From positions 1,255,443 to 1,319,085 of the forward strand of contig BFEA01000329.1 of the NCBI GenBank assembly GCA_003427395.1: a stretch of 63,643 nucleotides of DNA. Direction: 5' to 3'. Under the pieces are notes generated by a model. That model was not told the DNA's origin, ran no database searches, and saw nothing but the letters and a program-made list of their open reading frames with translations. Source of the stretch: Chara braunii. Lineage: Eukaryota > Streptophyta > Charophyceae > Charales > Characeae. Position numbers and translations under genes: made by a program. This document shows, piece after piece, positions 31,056 through 43,307 of the stretch. Positions within the stretch are counted from its first letter, which is position 1, and each line of letters starts with the position of its first letter.

Positions 31056-32538
31056 GGTCAAGACGGCCAATTAGGATTACGGGTTCGTATCTGCTAATGT
31101 AGACTTAGGCTTCAGATGGACTCCTGAGATAACTCCCAAGGACAGCTATACCCTACCTCCTACATGTCACCAGGTAGGTACACTTCCATTTCCTTTTTGG
31201 GGAATTCTTACAAGTTGATTGTTAGCACTTTGTTGTGCAGCTGTTGGCTAAGTCGAGTGCAGGCTGCTCACACAAGGGACTTGACCCCCCTGCAGCTCAT
31301 CGGTTACTCTAATAGTTGACGCCACTCCGTATTCTTTTCGTTTCACCCACCCATGATGTGCTGATCAATTGCTGCATACGGAACTGAGGATTAGCTCTCA
31401 TGATAATTTTCAGGCAAACCCCTCTTTTCGATCTTAATTCTGACTATCACCATCTTGAGACACCACAACCTCCGATGTTGTCTGTGCTGAAGAGCTCCAT
31501 TCAAAGTTCGATATCCAAGCAAGAAATAACAATGCTGTCTCTGTCTAATCGCAGACCAGGTGAGTGACAGTGGACGATTCGCCAAGAAAGGCATACAACA
31601 CACTTGAGATGCAGGCGGAAGTTCACGTATCGAAGCTGATCTCCTTCACAGACAAGAATCATGCAAAGGGCCGTGAAAGCCAAAACTTCAAACGAATAGT
31701 TCGACATAGGGAAACCAAAGTGGCCCAACTAGCAACAGTCGGAAACCAAAAGCTGTGATCAGCAGATGTAAAACATCTCTCCTCTATCGGCAAATCCACA
31801 ACTGAAAGCAGTACAGAACCACCGGCGGACAACCGGACTGAAATACAATAAACAACAAAGAAGCAATGCTCATTGCTCACCAATTGTACATGCGGTCATC
31901 CAGAAGAAGAACGTTGCTTACAACCAAACATTGAAACAGAGTCTGATTGTGATCAGCACAGCACACTACGACATGCCTGAACTACACAGGCATTCAATTA
32001 CACCACATCTGATAATGCTAAACCCTTGCATGGAAGAGATGGGTAGGTGCACCGAATAACATAACAAATGGGTGAATAGGTACTCCAAGTGCATGTAAAC
32101 ATGCACACGCCGTACTATCCTGCATGAACAAGACATATGGGAAACGATAACTACGAACGGAATGCAACAGTGTCTTATAACGCACAACTGGAGTAAGTCA
32201 CAAATGTCAGGATTGTCGAGGACGGCTCAGTGCTTGAGAACCTGGGTAAAGTAAAACAACTGGTGCCGCCGGAGGATATGGAGATCTTCACCGAGGAAGA
32301 GAAGAGGACACAAAAGATGGTGGTGCCAAAAGAGGCCGGCAATCAATTACGTGGGCCAGTAAAATCAGGAATCCATACCAGGGCCCGGCACTGACCATCC
32401 ACTGAGGCCAAGGAGGCCCGTGCAGAGGGGACCTTAGCATCCAGCTGGGCAAGGCTTCCTCCAGCACGGTCCTTTTCATGACCCACTTCCTCCTGCCATC
32501 AGAAACATGGGTGGTATCACAAGGAGGGTGAACAGGTC
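31056..32538. other. No gene recognised upstream of LINE
   Basis: No domain or repeat assigned. The last 300 bp may be the LINE 5' leader. Confidence 0.4.
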
Positions 32539-33557
32539 ATGTTTAAGGCATACCCCAGCAGAACGCTGGATGCGGCCTACATGAAACATGCCAACAATTG
32601 GGTGTTCCATGATGATGCAGCGTTCAAGTCCACCAACGACAAGATAAGATGGATTGGCAGGTGCCTCGAAATCTTGACAAGACATGCTGACCTGGCACAG
32701 GACCACCTATTCCTGATACAGCCTGTATCGAACACAGTGTTCTCAATTTTGTGCATGCACAAAGCAGACAAGCACACAATTGACAACTGGAGGCACCTGC
32801 GCTGCGAGCGCTCAGAGGTCTGGATCTACCCATGGACAGCGCAGCATGTCACTTAGGACCGGAAGAGAGACGGGCACAACTGATGAAGGATTTTTACCGG
32901 GTGAAGTTCCGCCACATCCCAGTGGAAATCCAAGCCACGTTTGTCCACGACTTCGGGCAGTGGTATGACATAGTCGACTTCATTGACCCGCTCCCCTCCT
33001 ACATCGCCAAGAGGGATGACTACCTCATGCTGGCCCTGGATTTCCCCCATGGTCAACCATTTTCTCTTGACAACGTCATACCCTATCGAATAGGGGGGAG
33101 AGAGTACATGATTTACACTGCGCACAAGATGAGGCCGTGGTGCCACAAGTGCAGGGGCATACGGCCACCTGAACACGGAATACAGCTGTCCCTTCCACCG
33201 CAGAAGTGGACCCATGTGACAGGAAGACTGCTGAGGGGTCCAATCAAAACAACCCACTGGAGGACCGTGGACTCAGGGAAAGATCACTGGGTCTACATAG
33301 AGAATCAGACAGAAGACAGGGCGTCTGTGGGCTGGGTCTGGGAAGGGATGGTCGCCGACACAGTTGAAGATAAACTGCAAGAGGACACCCACGGGGCAAC
33401 CTGGATCTTCCTGCAAAACAGTATGTCCGGGCGGATATGGACTCGAGTCACCCTACAGAGGAGGCAGAAGAATGCTCCCTGCAGAACCAAACACACAAGG
33501 ATACTGAGAAAATGGAAATTGAGAAAAAAGGCAGGGAAAACGCGGTCAATGATCTGA
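32539..33557 (+). pseudogene. LINE ORF1-like protein
   Basis: Two overlapping frames with a shift near 32850. The first reads KFx-type nucleic-acid binding text (DDAAFKSTNDKIRWIGRCLE); the second contains LMKDFYRVKFRHIPVEIQ, DFPHGQPFSLDNVIPY and WCHKCRGI, a partial Cys-rich finger, followed by W-rich sequence. This layout (RNA-binding region, then Cys finger, then endonuclease/RT downstream) fits ORF1 of an L1-type plant LINE. The role would be coating the element RNA. Confidence 0.65.
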
Positions 33558-34954
33558 AATGGGGGATGCTAGCCAGAGTTTTCACAGGCGATAGAATGTA
33601 TTAGGCAGCAAGTTCAGCAACAAACACCAAAACCGGAAGAAGGTACATATCGACAGGATCACATTGCACATGACAGCAACCAGGCGGATGGGAGCATTCC
33701 ACAAGGGGACCAGGAACTGACACCCAGGACAGTCTGAGACACCTGCGACGTACAGATCCCGCCCATGCAGCCTTTGGGCCGGAGCCAACGAACGTTCACT
33801 CTCTCCCAAACACAGCCCAACCCCCTCCAGCAGGGCTTACGACAGAGAATGCATTAAGCGAAGAAAAGGAAGGCATCCCGCCACAGCACGTACCTGTAGA
33901 TCAGACGTTAACTGTTGTAGCTGACTGGCTAAGGAGCAACCTAAAAGCAAAATACGGCCCATTGACGGAATGCTTCTGGGATGCGACCTACATCGAGTTG
34001 TTCTCATTGCTGGACAGGAGTGACACTTTGGAAAAGACACTGGAACAAGGGCTGCAGCCAGAATGAACTGCAACGAGGTGTGGCAAAGACTGCTCTTTAT
34101 AGCGTACTCCCGGTTTCAGCCGCCCCAGGAGGAACCAGCATCAGCAGCAGAAGCAGTGAGGACCACAACTACGGGCAGGGCTGTGTCCTACTGCACACCA
34201 GTGCCCCCACCAACAGCTGGTGCCCAGCAGCCTCCCGAACATCCACAAGCTCAGGAGACAGGTGTTGCGGCAGTTCCCCCATCAGCCCCACCCAATGAAC
34301 TGTGGACCCAGCTCCCCCCGACTCTGATGAGAGCGCTCCGTTAGATTCGGTAAGGAAGAGAAGGCTTAGGAACCTCATGGGAATGGGTCAGGATATGGGG
34401 GCTCTGTGACACAGAGCTATGCTTGCGGTGCCTTTCTGGAAGGAGGGCAAGTCGGAGGTACGCCTGTCACCATCTGAGCACAGCAGACCCGGGGGGGTGA
34501 CCCTGCAGCGATCGCCCTCCTCCTCGGCAGAGCCTCAACGTTTTCTCCGGTGGGTGCGTCGATCCTGAGAGTGCACACGACCACCTTTCTGTACTGAAAT
34601 TTCGAGCCAGGAGCACAAACCACTCTCACAGTTACTACATCAGGACCCACCCAAATAGTGCTGAGAGATCCAATTTGACCCCGCAAAAGAGGCTGGTTTG
34701 AACTGGTACACACATAACAAGTTGCTGGAATTGCAGACTGTCAAGATCAGGCCTAGCGAGAAATGGGCAGAGCAGGATGTACAAACGAGCCTCTGTTCCA
34801 TCCTCAGACACCGTCTCTTAGTGGGAACCAAAGACTGGTATCGGTCCCAACGACCGTGGTTGGAACTGTAACACTCGTCACAAACCAGAAATACGATAGA
34901 ACCAGACAACATATGGACCTCGTAAACAGCAAAGATAAAATCTGGAATCAATGT
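33558..34954 (+). pseudogene. Decayed LINE ORF1 3' part and ORF1-ORF2 linker
   Basis: Proline- and glutamine-rich frames (for example 34063-34344) with stops. No domain recognised. Placed in the LINE by position between ORF1 and the endonuclease. Confidence 0.45.
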
Positions 34955-35805
34955 CAAGGAGGAGCAGACCCCGACCTCAGGTCCTTGAATGTAAACGGTT
35001 TGGCCTCATACAGACCTGACAAACAGCAAGTGAACTGGGACCTGATTAGAGGTGTGGGGGGCAGAAACTGGCCAGACGTGGTATGAATCCAAGAGATTCA
35101 CCTCATGGATACGCCACAGCACAACAGGACACAAAGAATGATTTGGCCACATAGCACGTTCGGGCCGCCCACCCGGAAACCAGGCAGTGCGGGGGTAGCC
35201 ATCTGGCTTCCCCCAAGAACCCAGGTGGACCCAATCCATTGGGCCGTAGACCAGGAAGGGGGCAGATAGGTGTTAGTTTTGGCCATACTAGAATTGGAAG
35301 TGGTCTGTATCTTAAGCGTCTACTCCCCAACACTATAGGACAAGGAAGAGCCTTTAAAGCCCAAATACTGGCCGGGACACCCGTTATTATAGCTGGGGAT
35401 TACAATGCCGGCCCTGACCGATGGATGGACCGGTGGCAGATCCCCTCCCCTGCACCAGCCTACATTGAGGAGGATGAACGGATGATCAGGGACCTTCGCC
35501 TCTAACTGCAAGTATATGACACCTTCACGAAACTCCAGTCGGACACATGCTACTACTCGTGCATTCAGACTGCCGGGATAGACTACCAAACGAAGTCCCG
35601 AATCGATCTGATTCCCATGTTAGAGGACATGGATGGCTCACTGCTCTTGGCGGCCATCCTGCCCGGGAGCCCATACATGGGTTTGGACCATAAAATGTAC
35701 AATCGCTTTGGCCTTCTGGAGGAAACCAGACCATGGACCCAGTTCTTAGTAACTTTTTACAAATTGAACAGATCGTTACTGCAAAGGAAACCCTTCCAGG
35801 AATAC
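34955..35805 (+). pseudogene. LINE ORF2: APE-type endonuclease
   Basis: SLNVNGLASYRPDKQQ, then a stop, IQEIHL (the Q-E-x-H catalytic block), GSAGVAIWLP and, near 35388-35420, AGDYNAGPDR (the G-D-F/Y-N block with catalytic Asp and Asn). These are the landmark motifs of LINE endonucleases that nick target DNA for target-primed reverse transcription. Several stops and frameshifts. The frame FYKLNRSLLQRKPFQEY ends exactly at the inserted TIR element. Confidence 0.85.
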
Positions 35806-36294
35806 GGGCCTCGCCACACCACTCTTGAAACGGTGTTTTCAAGAGTCTGAGCGCCGCCACATGGCCTCTTGACAGTTCTTCGTTAAATTCACTTTCAAGA
35901 GGTGTCAGAAACTGGGTTCATGAGTAGCTCTCGAAACACTGAAAACCCCAGCCTGCAATACCTCTCCTTTCAAGCGTCCTCGCAAGAGCATATGACGGGC
36001 AATTGGTTTTCACGAGGTGTCAGGTCATTACCCTGACACCACGGTTGGATCAGTCAGGCCATTCTTAAGAGTGGACTCACGAACAAGGACGAAGGGGTAG
36101 ACCAGGTTCATTCGGCAGCAGAGCCACACAGCACTCTTGAGGAACTCGAAACAGATGCACCCATTTTCAAGCGTTCACTTTTTGAGAGTGCTGTGTGGCT
36201 AAGGGCCCTAAACTCTCGAAAAGTGGACTCTCGAAAAATTCCAACAACTCCTGAAACATTTTCGCATTTCAAGAGTGGTGTGCCGAGGCCCTAC
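35803..36294. mobile_element. 486-bp TIR transposon (MITE) inserted in the LINE
   Basis: Terminal inverted repeats GGGCCTCGCCACACCACTCT (from 35806) and the complement of AGAGTGGTGTGCCGAGGCCC (to 36291) differ at one position over about 25 bp. TAC flanks both sides (35803-35805, 36292-36294) as a 3-bp target duplication. Removing one TAC and the element restores the LINE frame F-Q-E-Y-I-K-D-N. No transposase is encoded. Ends beginning GGGCC with 3-bp duplications suggest the PIF/Harbinger group. Confidence 0.88.
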
Positions 36295-37195
36295 ATCAAG
36301 GATAACTAGGCATACTGGCACACACAAAAGCAACAGATCCAGTATGAGATAAACTGGTTCAATAACTAGCTCATCTTCCTCGGCCACAAATGTAAGGAAT
36401 ACTCGACAGAACTGGCTGCCAAAGGACACGAACAGTAAATGTTCACCAGCAACTACAACAACTGGAACAGCAAGACCAATCAAGCAACCCAGCAGCAGCA
36501 TCAATTGGACAATGTCCCGTGCCACCCAAAATACAATCTCTACAACGACAGCTACAGGATTTTGGCACATGATGATGGGAGGGGATGCGAATCAGAGGGA
36601 GACGGACACAATACCAGACAGAAGGCACAATGGATACCGTTTTTTTTGGTCTGGCCTGAGCACGTACCCGAAGAACGGCCATAGAAGCCTTCTATGACCT
36701 GCGGCAGGGGCAGGCGGCGGTAGCGACCTCTGCCCCCCCAATGTTTAAAATTAGCCAGGATGTTCTACAAAGACCTTTTCAAGTGAAGGTGCTCACAACG
36801 GAACACAGACACAAGAGAGGAGGATATTGCACAATTCTTGCAAACATTAACTAATAGTCTAACAGAAGAGCAGAAGGCACAACTAGAGAGACCTCTTACC
36901 ATCAAGGAGATCTGGACGGCTCTGATGCAAATGGAAGAGGAAAAGACATCGGCCTTCCCAAAGAATTTTTGGGGAGAACTTTTGGAGCTACACGGCCTAG
37001 GACCTGATGGCGTACTATCGACAGGTAAGATGGGGGACGTAGTCTCCGTGCCCTCACTTTGTTACATAAAAAAGAGGATAAAATGGACATTAGGAACGAC
37101 CGACCAATTACCCCACTCATGGTAGTGTAAAAGATGCTAGCAAAGGCCCTTGCCAATCGGGTGATCCCAGCCTGGACCACATCATCCATCCGACT
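36295..37195 (+). pseudogene. LINE ORF2: linker and RT N-terminal part
   Basis: Continues the frame interrupted by the TIR element. LTIKEIWTALMQMEEEKTSA (the E-I-x-x-A-L-x-x-M...K pre-RT block), HGLGPDGVLSTGK, and after a shift MLAKALANRVIPAW, matching the A-K-x-x-A-x-R block of LINE RTs. Stops at several points. Confidence 0.8.
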
Positions 37196-37492
37196 TAAAT
37201 GGGATGTGTTGCCTCCATGACTATAATAAAAACGAAGGGGGCCAAAGAGTCTCCTTGCTGGACTGGCCGCTGCAGGCAAATCTCAGGGGCCAACAGTCCA
37301 TTTACCTGGATTCTTGTGGTGGCATTCTGATGCAGTACTACAGTCCAATGTCGAAAGTGCGGCCCGGAATTCATCCTTTCCATACACTTATCCAAAAGGA
37401 GCCAGTCTACATGATTATATGCTTTCTCAAAGTCAACGAAGGTAATGGCGATGTCATGTTTGGCTTGTCTAATCAATTTCAACAGCTCGACA
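37196..37492 (-). pseudogene. Inverted copy of LINE RT palm
   Basis: The minus strand encodes FVDFEKAYNHVDWLLLDKCM, TRIQVNGLLAPEICL and RPVQQGDSLAPFVFIIVMEA, i.e. RT fingers to palm in the wrong orientation. It is the reverse complement of 37495-37810 and forms the left arm of a palindrome centred near 37491. Confidence 0.85.
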
Positions 37493-38290
37493 AGCTGTTG
37501 AAATTGATCAAACAAGCCAAACATAACGTTGCCGAGTGGTTGAAATTGATTAGACGAGCTAAACATAACACTCCCTTCACCTTCATTGCTTTGAGAAAGC
37601 ATATGATCACGTAGACTATTTCTTTTTGGGTAAGTGTATGGAAAGGATGAATTTTGGGCCGCACTTTCAATATTGCACTATAATACTGCGTCAGACCGCC
37701 ACTACAAGAATCCAGGTACATGGGCTGTTGGCCCCTGAGATTTGCCTGCAGCGGACAGTCCAGCAAGGAGATACTTTGGCCCCCTTCCTTTTTATCATAG
37801 TCATGGAGGCACTCGCATCGAACCTTCACACTAATAAGGGCATTAAAAGGTTTCAAATACAGTTCATCCTAGAAGAGGCAATTCCAGTCTACTCAGTCTT
37901 CCTGGATGATATAACACTAATGGTGCATGCCTCCCTCGGAAATAGGGACGAGATCAGGAATCTCATGGACCGTTTCACGGTGGTGTCAGATATGACAGTC
38001 AACTGAGGTAACAAAGCACTAGGGTGGTGGATTCATCATCAGGGGGTACGCCCACCGGAATTGCCGGAGTCAAATGGCTACCGGAAACCGCGCCGGTCAG
38101 AGTGTTGGGAATCATGTTGACTGCACTAGGAAGACCGGCGCCAAACGACGATTGGGTATTGGAATCTGCGCTGGAAAAAATGGCCTTTTGGAACAACAAG
38201 CATACCTCTCTTGGGAGGTTATTGGTGATTAACAAAGTCGTGCTTATGCGAGGATCTGACTCCTCGGCAGGCCTGAGAGGGCCCATTTGC
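37493..38290 (+). pseudogene. LINE ORF2: RT palm and post-RT region
   Basis: The plus strand encodes MGKCMERMNFGPHFQYCTII, RTVQQGDTLAPFLFIIVMEA and VFLDDITLMVHA with FLDD at 37899-37910 in place of YADD, then after a shift VLGIMLTALGRPAP and SLGRLLVINKVVLM, the usual post-RT block. It stops where the LTR of element C begins. Confidence 0.85.
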
Positions 38291-38299
38291 AATGTGTGC

Positions 38300-39300
38300 C
38301 CGCCCTAAGTGAAGGCGGGCCTGATAATATTACGAGAGGCCAATTGTTGTCAATTTCGCGCTTGGGGTTCAGACAGTTGTGTCGCGTCAGTTGGTTGAGG
38401 GAACCCAGGCCATGGCCAGCAGCATTTTGTTTCAGCCTTCTAGGCCTTTCCGGGAAGTCCGTGGAAGCAGGCCCCGGGGCCGCAAACAAAGCAGGATGCA
38501 CGACAGGCAGTTGGGGTGGTAACCGAACGAGGCCCAGGCCAGTAGGGCCTACCGGAAGCTTCTGGGCACAGGCCCAGCCCAGCCAGGCAGCCCAGCGAGG
38601 CATTTTCCATTTAAGAAAGTGCTCGCTGCCTGGCAGAGCATTCGGGCACTTGCCAGTTTGTGTGGCAGCGCTGCTTGAGCCTGTGCTCGTGTGCTGTGAT
38701 CTGCGCTAAGGCAAGGTGTTCATGCACGTGCGGTCGTGAGTGCAGGGCGCTGCTGAGGGCAGCGTCATAGCTCCGCCTCCATAGCCGCCCGAGCTTGGTT
38801 GTACAGCAAGGTGTGGTGGTGGTCTTCGTGCATGAGGGAGAAGATGATGTGAGGGCGCTTACCTGGTTCTAGCGATGGTCTACTTGTGCGACATCTGCTT
38901 GTACTTGGTTCAAGGGTGCTGACGTCACCAGTTGTTCGTCACTTTAGTGTAGGCTAGAGAGAGGTTGTGTGATCGTAGTCTGGGCGCCTGGCGCCAATAG
39001 AGAAGAGCCGCATGGGATACAATGTTGATGTTGGCGAGGCCATACTTTCATTGACAATTGAGCTTGATGCTTCCGGTTCTCTGATTGAGTTGTCATTGGT
39101 TCATTTCTACTTCTGGACAGTTCGTGAACATCTGGCTACAGTGTGACTTGCAATTTGGATTTCTTTCATTTCACTTATCGCTCACTATTCCTTTCAATCT
39201 GGTATGGGAGCTGGTTCGAACTACACTTGCTGGTTCTTCGCAATAGCTGTTCGGTGCTTCCCTTGTGATGGTGGGACAGTGATAACGCTTGTGCACTGAA
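38300..39300 (+). repeat. Element C 5' LTR-like region
   Basis: Starts at the GC hairpin GCCCGCCCTAAGTGAAGGCG, right where LINE coding text stops. Contains a weak TATA-like CCATTTAAGAAAG, then ATTCGGGCACTTGCC and GTGGCAGCGCTGCTTG as in the 17255 relic. The 3' limit and primer site were not found. Confidence 0.5.
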
Positions 39301-40778
39301 TGTGCAGCGGCCCAGGGTCGTGTGGGCGTGCCAGGAAGGCTATGTGGTGACATAGCGGTGTATGCTGGATGATGAGAACTTGTTGATGTGGCATTTAAGC
39401 CGAGGTGGAACTGCATTCCGCTGTTTGTTGTGCCAAGACAAAGACCGGTCATCATAAATGCACGTCAGGTTGCCGGTGAGATATCTATGGTTGGGGGCAG
39501 CATTATGAGCTACGTTGCTCTCATCCTTATCTACCCTCTTCATTACTTCTTACCGTGAGGAAGTGAGTTCTGTCTTGAGAGTCCTCTCGAAGTAAGGTGT
39601 CGTGAGCGCTCAACCTTGAGAGTCAACATTCTTCCTCGGCAGCAAGCTGGTGGGAGACGGGCAAAGCCTCTGAAGGGCCCTGGACGAAGCAATCGGGTCA
39701 CCGTCACCATGCCAACCCGTTGGGACTAGTACACGCATGCTTTGCCGCAAGTCCACTGCGCTAAGAGAGGTTGCGTTGGGCAGGCCAGCCCTAGGGAGAC
39801 GAGAACCGGACGTCTATAAATAATACCGGCGGGGAACCAATCACTGGCTGTGGTCATCATCCTGACTGCGACGTTAAATAATTCCTGAGGACCTTGGGGG
39901 CTGTCCTAAAACTGCCTCTTGATCAGCCAGGTGATTGGGGTAAGGCTCGTTGCATGTGAGGGTAAAGAAAAATGCAGGGCTGGCTGGCTTAGCATCGACT
40001 TGGGGGACAGGGGTGGGCCGGATTGCACACCTTTAGACACGCTGCTCAACCAGATGCTTAGGATGCCGACACCAGTGACTACTCAAGAAGGATAAAGGGG
40101 GAGGGAAGATTCTGGCAAACTGTTCGCTGTTAAATTAATTAGAATATTTCCATTCAGCATGCATCTCTACAGGTGATTTTATTTTTATTTTTAATTAGCT
40201 AGTGGTTACGGAATTGGCTGACAACTGACAGACAGCTGCAGATAAAGTAGAAATTCCTTGCTGCATTGCAATCTGTTTTAGACTAATCAAAATAGGAATA
40301 GAATTACCTGTAGGATCTGACACTAGTTGTTGTTCACCGCTTGACTATTTCTCTACAAAGCTGACCGAAAATAATTGTTTATTCCTACAGGGTTGGGTGT
40401 CATGCGAAGGTAGGATTCAGTTTGGATTTTAGTTTAGATCACACACCACTGTAGCTCATGAGTGAGGGAGATAGCAGTGAGGAGGAGGAACGATTAGTGG
40501 AGAACCTTACGAGTTACTCGCGGAACTGCACTCAGTTGTCCACTCACATTTCTGGAGTTAGCACCAGGAGATGAGCACTGCGGGTTGAGGCCAAAGAGAG
40601 GGAGTTAGTGCAGAGGGCGAGGGAAGCAGCGGCCGAGCCACAGAGGTTTCTGGACGCAACTACCGAGGAACAGAACCCTTAGTTTCGGTAGCAATGTCTT
40701 CTGCGTCAGCAATGACTCAGAGCTTGGGACAGGCCAGTTCGTCAAGTCCAGGCGCGGGTCCGTCAAGGTCATCCATTA
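39301..40778 (+). other. Element C 5' leader
   Basis: No coding family. TTAAATAATTCCTGAGG at about 39875 is shared with the leader of element B (about 56190) at a comparable place before gag. It could be a conserved packaging or dimerisation signal. Confidence 0.5.
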
Positions 40779-41288
40779 GTGAGTCTGTTGGGTTGCAAGT
40801 TAAGCCAGCAGCCTCAACTCACGCCAAAGGATTATGAGATCCTACAAACGGATGCTCTTCATGATGAGTTACAGCAGCAGTTGAGGGAAGTAGAAGAGAG
40901 ACGACAGAGGGCTAGAATGAGAAAAGCCGGACTAGGAACAAGGAGGCAGGAGTTAGGTGTCTTAGAGGCCTTAGATGAGTCAACATTGGATCCCGCGGCC
41001 AAGTCCTTGCGTTGCTCACTTCTATGTGTGGCAGAAACGCAGGTGGTCCAGCAGGAACTGTTGGCCGAGCTAGTGGCCGGCCAGAATCGAATCCTAGCAG
41101 CACTGCAGTCGCCTCATCCAATGACGAGACAGTCGCAGTACATTGTAGCTCCCCTGACGGTTGCAGGTCCTTCAGTGATGCCGTCGCCGGCGGGGCCTTC
41201 CTTTTCTCCCATGTACGGTGTACCTCTCTCAAGTGGTGTAGCAGTAGGTAGTGGTCAGGTTCTTAGACCTTTCCCCTTCCATCCATGA
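40779..41288 (+). pseudogene. Element C: gag N-terminal (coiled coil)
   Basis: A 169-residue frame with a Gln/Glu/Arg-rich helix (DELQQQLREVEERRQRARMR) and a Pro/Ser/Val-rich tail. Its TGA overlaps the ATG of the next frame at 41285 (ATGA). The join is probably a frameshift within one ancestral gag rather than a true two-cistron design. Confidence 0.65.
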
Positions 41289-42421
41289 CGGCTGCAGCTA
41301 TAATTCAGCCGACAGGGCAGCCTCAGGTTAGCGTGCCACTATCTGCTCCATTGGTTACGCACTCAATGCAGCAGGCACCTGGGGCAATCCAACCCATGCA
41401 GTGGATGCCCAAGATACCCTTGCTGAGTCCTAAACTCTTCTCTGGCGACAAGAAGAAGGAAGAGGACCTGGACACCTGGGTGAGAGTTGTGCCTACTTAT
41501 GTGAGGCACAAGCTCACAAGACCAGATGAGGAAGTTATAGTCGCTGCATCCTTTTTGGAAGGCTCTGCAGCCAGATGGTTAAACGGTCTAGTGCAGCAGC
41601 TGGGCTACAACCAAAAGTCCAATGCCTGGGCACAGGGCCAGACATTGGAGGAGTTTGTACGGTTGGTCTACAACAGGTGGCATGATCCCCAAGGGGCTCA
41701 GAAGGCCACCGACTCGTTAGCTAGTCTAGGTTCAAAGAGGTACCGGACTGTTCGCAAGGTAACAGACGTTGTAGAACGTCTGATTGTTGTGCCAAGAGTG
41801 CGCTATGATCAGCAAGTACTCCTCACAACTTATTTGCGATGTCTGCCTACAGATGTCAAAAATAAGTTTGTAGACGAGGCTACCATAGATGTACATAACT
41901 TCGCATCTTTCAGCAAGAAGGCCTTAGACATGGAGGCCAAACTTGGGGCCGCACAGCAGGGACCAGTAGATGGCAGGAAGAAGAAGTTACCCCAAGATTG
42001 GAGGAAGAAGGGCAATCTCATGTTCGTCAACCACGATGGTCAGACGACTGAGATTGACAACTTTCCGGATTTTGGGGAAGACAGAAAGCAGGATGGGGCT
42101 AGTGAGACTTGGGATGGGGTAGTTGTGGCACCTATCAAGGAAAAGGCTAAGGGGACCGGAATTCAGAAGGTAGGCCGGTCCAAGGGTCAGGGAGTCCAAG
42201 GCAAACAAGTTTGGGCGCGACTTGGTCTGGATTACGAGGTGTGGAGAGACCGACTTGCTAGAGGCACGTGTCTCAATTGTGGCCACTTTGGGCATACGTT
42301 GAGAGCATGCAAAAGCAAAAAGGTCACAGCCGAGGTAGCTTCACCTACGGTGGCTAGCTTGCCTTCCCACTCTGCTGGTGCTTCTGCGAGCTCTTCGCAG
42401 GGAAACACCTCGGGCCAATAG
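41285..42421 (+). CDS. Element C: Gag capsid and nucleocapsid
   Basis: An open frame of 378 codons. PKLFSGDKKKEEDLDTWVRV, then EGSAARWLNGLV, fits the Ty3-type Retrotrans_gag capsid domain. One CCHC zinc knuckle CLNCGHFGHTLRAC lies at 42269-42310 (C-x2-C-x4-H-x4-C), flanked by basic residues. It would assemble the virus-like particle and bind element RNA. This is the longest intact frame in the window, but no complete pol follows. Confidence 0.85.
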   Translation: MTAAAIIQPTGQPQVSVPLSAPLVTHSMQQAPGAIQPMQWMPKIPLLSPKLFSGDKKKEEDLDTWVRVVPTYVRHKLTRPDEEVIVAASFLEGSAARWLNGLVQQLGYNQKSNAWAQGQTLEEFVRLVYNRWHDPQGAQKATDSLASLGSKRYRTVRKVTDVVERLIVVPRVRYDQQVLLTTYLRCLPTDVKNKFVDEATIDVHNFASFSKKALDMEAKLGAAQQGPVDGRKKKLPQDWRKKGNLMFVNHDGQTTEIDNFPDFGEDRKQDGASETWDGVVVAPIKEKAKGTGIQKVGRSKGQGVQGKQVWARLGLDYEVWRDRLARGTCLNCGHFGHTLRACKSKKVTAEVASPTVASLPSHSAGASASSSQGNTSGQ

Positions 42422-42638
42422 GAGTGCTAGTCGCTCTTACTCGTGCTGAAGTGGTAACATTGCCTTCACCATTTCATACGTTGGCCAAGGTTATTGACCA
42501 ATTAGTAGCCCCGCAGACACATATAGACCAATCGATGCTATGTTCGAGAGATGCGTCTCAGTCCTTAGAAGAGTTAGAAGTTGTGTGGTCAGTGAAGGAC
42601 CCCAGAGACTCTTGGGCGATGATTAGTAGAGGTCCTAA

Positions 42639-43064
42639 ATGGAACATTTCGTGGTAGAGGTTGATGTAGGTGGCCGCAAAGTGGGCGCCTTCGCAGACAT
42701 AGGCTCTATACGAAACTTCATTAGTCGTGCTTGTGTGGATAGGTTGTGCGTAGCGGACCAAGTGAGGCGGCTGAATACATATGTAGCGTCTACATTAGCC
42801 AACAAGCACAGTATGGTTGTCCAAGACTATGTGAAGCACGTAGTCTGCACCTTCTCCTATGGAGGAGGGGAACTGAGACACAAGATCTCGTTCCTGGTGA
42901 GCAACGAGCTGCCATTTGATATGTTGCTAGACATGTACTATCTCGAGGTCGCAAAGCCGCAATTCGATTGGGATAGGAGGGTGATGATCCACAAGGCCAC
43001 GAAGTGGGAGAAAGTGGTTAATGAAGATTTAAAGCGTCATTTAGGTAAATACATATTAGAATAG
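42639..43064 (+). pseudogene. Element C: aspartic protease
   Basis: VVEVDVGGRKVGAFADIGSI, then RNFISRACVDRLC and LPFDMLLDMYYL, the Ty3 retropepsin pattern. The active-site triad reads D-I-G instead of D-S/T-G; the Asp is retained. A 200-bp interval with stops separates it from gag. Confidence 0.8.
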
Positions 43065-43307
43065 TAAGAACATAAGTTTGTAATACAGCAACACCTAACT
43101 CGTGAGGCTGCAAAAGTATCAGGCTAGCAACCTAGTGGAGAACTATGGTTGCATGTGCGCTTCGTCTTTCTACAATTACTATAAGCAAAACCGCGAGGAG
43201 GGCATGTATCTAGTCTTTGTCTCTGAGAAAGGGGAGGCCGTAAAAACACCCTAGAGATAGACGGATTCGTTGCAAAACATTCAGACCTTTTTTAGGAGCC
43301 TAGGGGT

